Positions 28,293-36,107 of a DNA stretch of 36,107 bases are shown one piece after another. Under the pieces are notes generated by a model. It was not told the DNA's origin, ran no database searches, and saw nothing but the letters and a program-made list of their open reading frames with translations. The stretch is taken from contig JAPOVK010000060.1 of NCBI GenBank assembly GCA_026708185.1, positions 1 through 36,107 on the forward strand. Direction: 5' to 3'. Origin of the DNA: Gammaproteobacteria bacterium. GTDB taxonomy: Bacteria; Pseudomonadota; Gammaproteobacteria; Pseudomonadales; Azotimanducaceae. A program made the translations under genes and the position numbers. Positions within the stretch are counted from its first letter, which is position 1; every line of letters begins with the position of its first letter.

Positions 28293-29879
28293 ATGTGGAC
28301 GCCAAGCAACAAGCCTCCCGAGCAACTCGCTTCCTGGCAGCGCCTGGCCGCGCTGGCCGAGCAACGGGCCGGCCAACCCATCGAACGCGAGTCCGCACGC
28401 TTCGAGACGTACTCTGCACGCATCGGCCCCGTGTTCATCGACTACTCCAAGCAACGCATCGACGCGCAAGTCATAGCAGCGCTCATCGACCTAGCCGAGG
28501 AAAGCGGCCTCGACGACGCTGTCCAAGCACTGTTCGACGGCGAGCACGTCAATACAACCGAAGACCGACCTGCCCTGCACACGGCCTTGCGTGCTCCCGA
28601 CGGCGAAGGCCCCAAGGCTGTCGCCGGGCTCGTCGAGGCGGAACGCAGTCGCTTCCTCACCTTCGCTGAGGATGTCCGAAGCGGCCACTGGCGCGGGTAC
28701 ACCGACAAGGCCATCCGCACGGTGGTTCACATAGGAATCGGCGGCTCGCACCTAGGACCGGAGTTGGTCTGCCAAGCCCTCCGCCCGAACAGCGACCCCG
28801 AGATCCGGTTCCTCACCAATATCGACGGCGACGCCGCGACCACGGCGCTCGCCGGGCTCGACCCGGCGACCACGCTGTTCATCGTCGCCTCCAAGAGCTT
28901 CACGACCCTGGAGACGCGGACAAACGCCGCGACCGCGCGAAGCTGGTTTGTCGAACGCACGTGCGAACCGGCCGCGATCGCACGCCACTTCGTGGCCGTG
29001 ACGGCCAACGACAAGGCTGCGCAAGCGTTCGGCATGCCCCCGACAAACCGTTTCGCGATGTGGGATTGGGTCGGGGGGCGCTACTCGCTCTGGTCGGCCG
29101 TGGGACTGCCCATCGCCATCTCCTTGGGGCGGTCCGGCTTCGACGACCTGCTCGCCGGTGCCTACCTCGCAGATCGACACTTCCGCACGACGACGCCGGC
29201 TCGCAATCTACCCGTGCTGCTGGCGCTTCTGCAGGTCTGGAACAGCAACTTCCTAGGTGCCGCGACGCACGCGCTGTTGGCGTACGACCGCCGACTGCGG
29301 CTGTTGCCGGACTACCTCCAACAACTGGAGATGGAGAGCAACGGCAAATCGACGCGCCACGACGGAACTCGGGTGGCGATGCACACCGCACCGGTCGTAT
29401 GGGGCGGAGAGGAAACCAACGGGCAGCATGCGTTCCACCAGCTACTGCACCAGGGTACGCGGGCGTTCAGCGCCGATCTCATCGCCACGATCAGCCCGGG
29501 TCACGGCCTTCAAGAACATCACCGCTGGTTGCTCGCGAACTGCTTTGCCCAAGGTCAAGCCTTGCTGGCCGATCACACGGCCGGCGTCGAGGCGCAAGGC
29601 AGCCACGTTCGCGGCCAGCATCCCGTGACGACCATCTTGCTGGACACGTTGACGCCTCGCGCTCTCGGTACCCTGCTCGCGCTCTTCGAGCACCGGGCTT
29701 TCTGCGCCGGCGTCATCTGGGGGACCAACCCGTTTGATCAACCCGGCGTTGAACTCGGCAAAGTCTTGGCCGGGCCCATCCAGGACGAGCTCGGCGACGC
29801 CCAGCCGACCGGTTCCGCAGTCGACTCCCCCACCTCGGAACTGCTCGCGCACGCGAAGAAGATCGCCTCCGCGCGGTAA
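28293..29879 (+). CDS. pgi: glucose-6-phosphate isomerase
   Basis: Pgi interconverts glucose-6-phosphate and fructose-6-phosphate. The 528-residue protein has the phosphate-binding blocks [12 protein letters not shown] and SKSFTTLET, the catalytic glutamate in MESNGKST, the ring-opening histidine in [12 protein letters not shown], and the C-terminal lysine in [10 protein letters not shown]. The length is close to the usual 545-550. The order panC-pgi-acs matches Pseudomonas. The 56 bp before the ATG show no clear promoter. Confidence 0.97.
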   Translation: MWTPSNKPPEQLASWQRLAALAEQRAGQPIERESARFETYSARIGPVFIDYSKQRIDAQVIAALIDLAEESGLDDAVQALFDGEHVNTTEDRPALHTALRAPDGEGPKAVAGLVEAERSRFLTFAEDVRSGHWRGYTDKAIRTVVHIGIGGSHLGPELVCQALRPNSDPEIRFLTNIDGDAATTALAGLDPATTLFIVASKSFTTLETRTNAATARSWFVERTCEPAAIARHFVAVTANDKAAQAFGMPPTNRFAMWDWVGGRYSLWSAVGLPIAISLGRSGFDDLLAGAYLADRHFRTTTPARNLPVLLALLQVWNSNFLGAATHALLAYDRRLRLLPDYLQQLEMESNGKSTRHDGTRVAMHTAPVVWGGEETNGQHAFHQLLHQGTRAFSADLIATISPGHGLQEHHRWLLANCFAQGQALLADHTAGVEAQGSHVRGQHPVTTILLDTLTPRALGTLLALFEHRAFCAGVIWGTNPFDQPGVELGKVLAGPIQDELGDAQPTGSAVDSPTSELLAHAKKIASAR

Positions 29880-29977
29880 CGGGCCAACCTCGCGCCGAGC
29901 GGATGCGTCAATTGCATTGCGCACCAGCCCCCGGCTACTCTCAGTCGCCCTCGCCCCACACCCGCTCAGGAGCAGCC

Positions 29978-31906
<1,929 letters not shown>

Positions 31907-31941
31907 GGACAAGCCCTCGCAAGTCGATGGAGGAAATCGCC

Positions 31942-32391
31942 ATGGCCATTCTGAAATGGTCGGGCATCGTCGTCGCCGCGCTCATCCTCGGGCTGCTGGC
32001 GCTCAGGTTGCTGTACGGGGTGATCGCCAATCCACGCGTGATGGACGAGATCACCACGAGTCCGAACGGGGAACGGGCCGGTATCGTCATGGCGCTCACC
32101 TTGCCGGACGGGCGCACCTTGCCGGTCAACTATCGTCGCGAAGGCAACCAAGTCTACGCTGGCGCCGACGGTCGCTGGTGGCGCACGCTGCGGGACGGCG
32201 ACGCGCCCGTCACCGTGCTGATCCGTGGCGAGACCCTCACGGGACATGCGCACGTGGTGTTCGACGACCCCGCATTCAAGGCGGATGTCTTCAGTCGCCT
32301 GCGACCGACGGTCCCAAGCTGGCTACCCGCGTGGTTGGATGCGCACCTCGTCGTCATCGAACTCGACGGTTCGGAGCCTGCGCCACCGTAG
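31942..32391 (+). CDS. small membrane-anchored protein, possibly nitroreductase/DUF385-like
   Basis: I do not recognise this 149-residue protein with certainty. It has one N-terminal membrane helix (about 3-28, AILKWSGIVVAALILGLLAL) and a soluble part with NYRREGNQVYAGADGRWWRTL and TVLIRGETLTGHAHVVFDD. That pattern resembles the split beta-barrel of deazaflavin-dependent nitroreductase-like proteins, but the similarity is weak. The ATG at 31942 is chosen because GGAGG lies 7 nt upstream; an ATG at 31927 is possible. It follows acsA and converges with pnp, with 45 bp between. Confidence 0.7.
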   Translation: MAILKWSGIVVAALILGLLALRLLYGVIANPRVMDEITTSPNGERAGIVMALTLPDGRTLPVNYRREGNQVYAGADGRWWRTLRDGDAPVTVLIRGETLTGHAHVVFDDPAFKADVFSRLRPTVPSWLPAWLDAHLVVIELDGSEPAPP

Positions 32392-32436
32392 AACCTGGGG
32401 TTCACCAAGCGCGCCCGCGCGGTGCGACCAACGCAC

Positions 32437-34542
32437 CTAGCCGCCTTGGCGGTAGTTCTCGACTTCCTTCATCGACAGCTTGATGCGTCCCCGCTGGTCC
32501 GTGTCCAGGCATACGACTTCGACCTCCTGGCCTTCCTCCAGGTAGTCGGTAACCTTCTCCACCCGCTCCTGCGCGATCTGGGAGATGTGCAGGAGACCGT
32601 CCTTGCCGGGCAGGATCGTGATGAAAGCGCCGAAGTCGACGATCCGCGCCACGCGGCCGCTGTATATCTTGCCGACCTCGGCTTCGGCGGTGATCTCCTG
32701 AACCCGCGCGACTGCGGCATCCTTCGACTCACCGTCCTCCGCGTAGATTCGCACACTGCCATCGTCCTCGACGTCCACTTCGGCCCCGGTGTCTTCGACG
32801 ATGGAGCGGATGGTGGCGCCGCCCTTGCCGATGATGTCGCGGATCTTGTCCGGATCCACCTTCAACACGACCATGCTCGGGGCGTTGTCCGAAACGGTGG
32901 CCCGCGACTCGGAGATCACGTTGTTCATCTCGCCGAGGATGTGCAGCCGGGCGTCGAGAGCCTGGCCGAGCGCCGTCTCCATGATCTCCTCGGTCACACC
33001 CTCGATCTTGATGTCCATCTGTAGCGCGGTGACGCCTTGCGCCGTCCCTGCGACCTTGAAGTCCATGTCGCCGAGGTGGTCCTCGTCGCCGAGGATGTCC
33101 GTGAGGACCGCAAACCGGTCGCCTTCCTTGACGAGGCCCATGGCCACGCCCGCGATGGGGGCCTTCATCGGCACACCCGCGTCCATCAGGGCCAGCGAGC
33201 TGCCACAGACGCTGGCCATGGAACTCGAGCCGTTGCTTTCCGTGATCTCGGATACCACCCGCACGGTGTATGGGAACTCCTCCTCGGTCGGCAGGCAAGC
33301 GGCGATGCCGCGACGGGCCAGGTTGCCGTGACCGATCTCACGCCGCTTGGGGCCGCCCAGGAAGGCTTCCTCGCCGACACTGAAAGGCGGGAAGTTGTAG
33401 TGCAGCATGAAGTTGTCCTTGTAGGTGCCCTCCAGCGCTTCGATGAGCTTGGCGTCGCGCAGCGTGCCCAGGGTCGCCACCACGATGGCCTGGGTTTCAC
33501 CGCGCTGGAACAAGGCCGAACCGTGCGCCTTCGGCAGCACGCCGACCTCGACGTTGATCGGCCGCACCGTCTTCGTGTCCCGGCCGTCGATGCGCGGCTC
33601 GCCGTCCAGCACGCTCGCCCGGACGACGTCCTTCTCCAGCTTGTAGAACGCATCGACGATGTCGTCGTTGCCGAATTCGCCGTCGTCGCCGCCGAGTTCC
33701 GCGAGCAGCATGTCCCGGGCCGTACGCACGGCGCCTTGGCGTTCCTGCTTGTCGTGGATCCGGTAGGCGTCCGTGAGCGGCTGCCGCGACAGGCTGTCGA
33801 CGCGGTCCACCAGCGTCGGATCCATCGTGGGCGCCTGGAACTCCCAGCGTGGCTTGCCGGCCTCGGACGCTAGCTCTTTGATCGCGTCGATGGCGACCTG
33901 CATCTCCATGTGGCCGTAGAGCACGCCGCCGAGCATCTGATCCTCGGACAACTCCTCCGCTTGGGATTCCACCATGAGCACGGCCGACTCGGTACCCGCG
34001 ACCACCATGTTCAGTGCCGAGGACTCCATTTCCTCGTACCCGGGGTTGAGCAGGTAGCGCCCGTCGGCGAAACCGACACGGGCGGCGGCGATCGGCCCGG
34101 CGAAAGGAATGCCCGACACGGCGAGGGCCGCCGAAGAGCCGATGAGCGCGATGATGTCGGGATCCATGTCGCGGTCGACGGACATCACCGTGGCGATCAC
34201 CTGCACCGCATTCATGAAGCCCTGCGGGAACAAGGGCCGGATCGGTCGGTCGATGAGGCGCGACGTCAGCGTTTCCTTGTCGCTCGGTCGTCCTTCGCGA
34301 CGCAGGAAGCCGCCGGGGATCTTGCCCGTGGCGTAGAACTTCTCCTGGTAGTTGACGGTCAGGGGGAAGAAGTCCTGGTTGGGATTGGGGTTGGGATTGG
34401 CGACCACGGTGCAGAGCACCACGGTGTCGCCCATGGTGGCCATCACGGCGCCGGTTGCTTGGCGAGCGATCTTGCCCGTCTCGAGCACGACGCGGTGACC
34501 GCCGAACTGGAATTCCTTCCGTACTGGATTGACTGGTTTCAA
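32437..34542 (-). CDS. pnp: polyribonucleotide nucleotidyltransferase
   Basis: PNPase degrades RNA 3' to 5' with phosphate and is a degradosome component. The 701 residues contain two RNase PH domains (about 10-230 and 310-545) with [13 protein letters not shown] and [11 protein letters not shown], a KH domain (about 553-615, [12 protein letters not shown]) and an S1 domain (about 621-695). The length fits the family. The N-terminal loop has an odd NPNPNPN run encoded by repeated hexamers at 34379-34400. Upstream lies rpsO, and the 174-bp spacer carries palindromic repeats where E. coli has the RNase III site used for pnp autoregulation. Confidence 0.97.
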   Translation of the reverse strand: MKPVNPVRKEFQFGGHRVVLETGKIARQATGAVMATMGDTVVLCTVVANPNPNPNQDFFPLTVNYQEKFYATGKIPGGFLRREGRPSDKETLTSRLIDRPIRPLFPQGFMNAVQVIATVMSVDRDMDPDIIALIGSSAALAVSGIPFAGPIAAARVGFADGRYLLNPGYEEMESSALNMVVAGTESAVLMVESQAEELSEDQMLGGVLYGHMEMQVAIDAIKELASEAGKPRWEFQAPTMDPTLVDRVDSLSRQPLTDAYRIHDKQERQGAVRTARDMLLAELGGDDGEFGNDDIVDAFYKLEKDVVRASVLDGEPRIDGRDTKTVRPINVEVGVLPKAHGSALFQRGETQAIVVATLGTLRDAKLIEALEGTYKDNFMLHYNFPPFSVGEEAFLGGPKRREIGHGNLARRGIAACLPTEEEFPYTVRVVSEITESNGSSSMASVCGSSLALMDAGVPMKAPIAGVAMGLVKEGDRFAVLTDILGDEDHLGDMDFKVAGTAQGVTALQMDIKIEGVTEEIMETALGQALDARLHILGEMNNVISESRATVSDNAPSMVVLKVDPDKIRDIIGKGGATIRSIVEDTGAEVDVEDDGSVRIYAEDGESKDAAVARVQEITAEAEVGKIYSGRVARIVDFGAFITILPGKDGLLHISQIAQERVEKVTDYLEEGQEVEVVCLDTDQRGRIKLSMKEVENYRQGG

Positions 34543-34584
34543 TTCATTCTCCTAAAAAAGTGGTTTTCTTCTTCTTCGCTTCTT

Positions 34585-34635
34585 GGGAGATTTCGCGCAG
34601 CGAAATCTCGCTCGACCGCTTGCGGTCGCGTCGTC
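34585..34635 (-). repeat. Palindromic repeat family B, copy 1 in the rpsO-pnp spacer
   Basis: A 51-bp unit read GGGAGATTTCGC-GCA-GCGAAATCTC then CGACCGC-TT-GCGGTCGCG on the plus strand. It forms two hairpins and closely matches the copy inside the ClC gene. It lies about 40 bp upstream of the pnp start. Confidence 0.88.
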
Positions 34636-34646
34636 ATCGCTTTCAT

Positions 34647-34718
34647 GGGAGATTTCGCGCCGCGAAATCTCGGCCGACCGCGGAGCGGTCGACAGCGACC
34701 GATTGCGGTCGCGTCGTC
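34647..34718 (-). repeat. Palindromic repeat family B, copy 2 in the rpsO-pnp spacer
   Basis: This extended copy has the GAGATTTCGC/GCGAAATCTC hairpin followed by two versions of the GACCGC/GCGGTC hairpin. Its end CGTCGTC runs into the rpsO stop codon (34719-34717). It is near-tandem with copy 1, so the rpsO-pnp transcript would carry several consecutive stems here. Confidence 0.85.
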
Positions 34719-34986
34719 AACGGCGCAGGCCTAGGCGCGCGATCAACGACGTGTAGCGCTGTTGATCGCGATCCTTGAGGTAATCCAGCAACTTGCGGCG
34801 CTGGTTGATCATTCGGATCAGGCCTCGCCGCGAGTGATGGTCCTTGGCATGGGCACGAAAGTGCTCCTGTAGCGAGTTGATGTTGTATGTGAGCAACGCC
34901 ACCTGCACTTCCGGAGAACCGGTGTCGTTGTCGGCGGTGCGGTAATCCTCCACCACCTTCCGTTTCGTATCGGCGTTCAAAGCCAT
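34717..34986 (-). CDS. rpsO: 30S ribosomal protein S15
   Basis: S15 binds 16S rRNA helices and helps assemble the platform of the small subunit. The 89-residue protein has the family length and sequence, including [33 protein letters not shown] and [11 protein letters not shown]. The order truB-rpsO-pnp is conserved in gammaproteobacteria. The stop codon touches the end of a repeat, so the original 3' flank may have been replaced. In E. coli rpsO is autoregulated through its leader; the 67 bp upstream here may act likewise. Confidence 0.98.
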   Translation of the reverse strand: MALNADTKRKVVEDYRTADNDTGSPEVQVALLTYNINSLQEHFRAHAKDHHSRRGLIRMINQRRKLLDYLKDRDQQRYTSLIARLGLRR

Positions 34987-35053
34987 GTCTCATCTCCAAT
35001 ATGCTTGTGTTGGGGCGAGGGGGCCGCGCATAGGTACAGCGATTCCCTCGTCG

Positions 35054-35989
35054 TCATTTCACGATCAACCGGCGTGGAGCGACCCGACCATCGTCGAGTA
35101 TCTCGCCCACGCCGATAAACGTTCCTTCGGTGTCCGTGCCTTCGACCAGCCGCACCCAGCCCGTTGTCGGGGCGTGCGGCACCAAGACCGGCTGGCCTTG
35201 CTTCAAATAGAATGCCGGCGCGCCGGTCAGGGCCACTTCCGGCCACTGCCCCACGGTGGAGGCCACCGGGCGCAACAGGTCGTCGAGTCTGTGTTCGAGG
35301 CGTGCCGTCTCGACGTCTTCGAGCGTCGCGAGGTCGTCCTCGCCGTAAGGTCCCGCCTGCGTGCGCCGTAGCGCGTCAACGTGCGCCCCGCAACCGAGCG
35401 CTTCGCCCAAGTCATGCGCGATGGTGCGCACGTAGGTGCCCTTGCTGCAGTGGAGGTCCAAGCTCAGTCGGGTGCCTTCGAAGGCGACGATCTCGTTGTG
35501 ATAGACCGTCACCGGTCGCGCCTCGCGTTCAATCTCGATGCCAAGGCGTGCGAGCTTGTAGAGCGGCTTGCCGTGATGCTTGACAGCCGAGAACATGGAC
35601 GGCACCTGCTCGATCTCGCCTCGGAAGGCATCCAAGGCGTCTTCCAGGCGAGCCCGGTCAACGCCTTTCACCTCGCGCTCCTGCAAGACCTCACCGTCGG
35701 CGTCGCCGCTGTCCGTGGAGATGCCAAGGCGAACATGCGCGAGGTAGCGCTTGTCCGAGTTCAGCAGGTATTGCGAGAACTTCGTCGCGTCACCGAGACA
35801 CAGCGGCAGGACGCCCGTGGCCAACGGATCCAGGCTGCCCGTATGACCGACCTTGCGCGCGTTGAACGCCCGTTTCACGCGCTGCACGGCGTCGCTCGAA
35901 CTCATCCCGGCGGGTTTGTCGAGCACGATCACGCCGCTCACATCGCGGCCTCGGCCCCTACGTGCCAACGTCCGACCCCGCTGCGCCAA
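35054..35989 (-). CDS. truB: tRNA pseudouridine(55) synthase
   Basis: TruB makes pseudouridine 55 in the T arm of tRNAs. The 311-residue protein has GVIVLDKPAGMSSSDAVQ, the catalytic aspartate D54 in HTGSLDPLATGVLPLC, and the later blocks MFSAVKHHGKPLYKLAR and CSKGTYVRTIAHDLGEALG. The PUA-like C-terminus ends RRLIVK. TTG at 35989 gives a basic N-terminus like those of relatives; a GTG near residue 17 is an alternative. Upstream, where rbfA is expected, only tandem palindromic repeats are seen before the window ends. Confidence 0.96.
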   Translation of the reverse strand: MAQRGRTLARRGRGRDVSGVIVLDKPAGMSSSDAVQRVKRAFNARKVGHTGSLDPLATGVLPLCLGDATKFSQYLLNSDKRYLAHVRLGISTDSGDADGEVLQEREVKGVDRARLEDALDAFRGEIEQVPSMFSAVKHHGKPLYKLARLGIEIEREARPVTVYHNEIVAFEGTRLSLDLHCSKGTYVRTIAHDLGEALGCGAHVDALRRTQAGPYGEDDLATLEDVETARLEHRLDDLLRPVASTVGQWPEVALTGAPAFYLKQGQPVLVPHAPTTGWVRLVEGTDTEGTFIGVGEILDDGRVAPRRLIVK

Positions 35990-36004
35990 GCGACCCGGGC
36001 TGTT

Positions 36005-36107
36005 GCATGCGAGCGGCGAGCCCCTCGCGCTCCCCGGCTGAGGGCTCCTCCATGCGAGGGGCGAGCCCCTCGCGCTCCCCGGCTGAGGGCTCTTCCTTGC
36101 GAGGGGC
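36005..36107 (+). repeat. Tandem palindromic repeats, family A
   Basis: Units start GCGAG(G/C)GGCGAGCCCCTCGC and continue GCTCCCCGGCTGAGGGCTC. Equivalent points (ATGCGAG at 36007 and 36052, TTGCGAG at 36097) are 45 bp apart. Two full units and the start of a third are present, and the array runs off the window. It lies immediately upstream of truB. Single copies occur at 21411-21445 and 25641-25677. Confidence 0.9.

Noticed and set aside
36005-36107. Tandem repeats at the right edge as a CRISPR array
   Set aside because: Units are directly adjacent with no unique spacers and similar single copies occur inside genes.

Overview
The window looks like a piece of a GC-rich gammaproteobacterial chromosome. 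Two blocks keep a gene order that I know from Pseudomonas and relatives. One is 16S rRNA, tyrS, an M23 peptidase gene, anmK and erpA. The other is aminotransferase, sfsA, dksA, gluQ, a CbrB-like regulator, pcnB, panB, panC, pgi and acs, followed here by pnp, rpsO and truB. I cannot name a genus. No phage, plasmid, insertion sequence or CRISPR array is visible.

Layout. Positions 1-4778 hold an rRNA operon read on the minus strand: promoter, leader with boxC and boxA, 16S, tRNA-Ile(GAU), tRNA-Ala(UGC) and the first two thirds of 23S. The 23S gene is interrupted at E. coli position U1931 by what looks like the start of a group I intron, which runs off the left edge. Positions 4834-11067 hold tyrS, a mepM-like peptidase, anmK, erpA and a ClC-type transporter. 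Positions 11264-13539 hold hemL and a PfkB kinase. Positions 13556-19526 hold a tight minus-strand set of four catabolic genes: FGGY kinase, amidohydrolase, SelA/DgaE-like PLP enzyme and a double CoA-transferase. It sits directly downstream of aminotransferase and sfsA. From 21639 to 32391 the plus strand carries dksA, gluQ, a degenerate sigma-54 activator, pcnB, a deoxynucleoside kinase, panB, panC, pgi, acs and a small membrane protein. From 32437 to 35989 the minus strand carries pnp, rpsO and truB.

How the genes fit together. Most are housekeeping: translation (rRNA, tRNAs, tyrS, gluQ, rpsO, truB), RNA decay (pnp, pcnB), cofactors (hemL, panB, panC, erpA), cell-wall turnover and recycling (mepM, anmK) and central carbon (pgi, acs). 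The four-gene catabolic set is the accessory part and probably handles an acylated amino or hydroxy sugar acid.

The most unusual signals are these: the group I intron at U1931; base changes on both rRNA sides of intersubunit bridge B2a; two families of short palindromic repeats with unit lengths of 51 and 45 bp (both multiples of three), found between genes and also in frame inside coding sequences (ClC CBS domain, pcnB, aminotransferase N-terminus); a CbrB-position sigma-54 activator without GAFTGA or a normal Walker B; and two conserved genes (sfsA, gluQ) with no ATG, GTG or TTG where the family start belongs.
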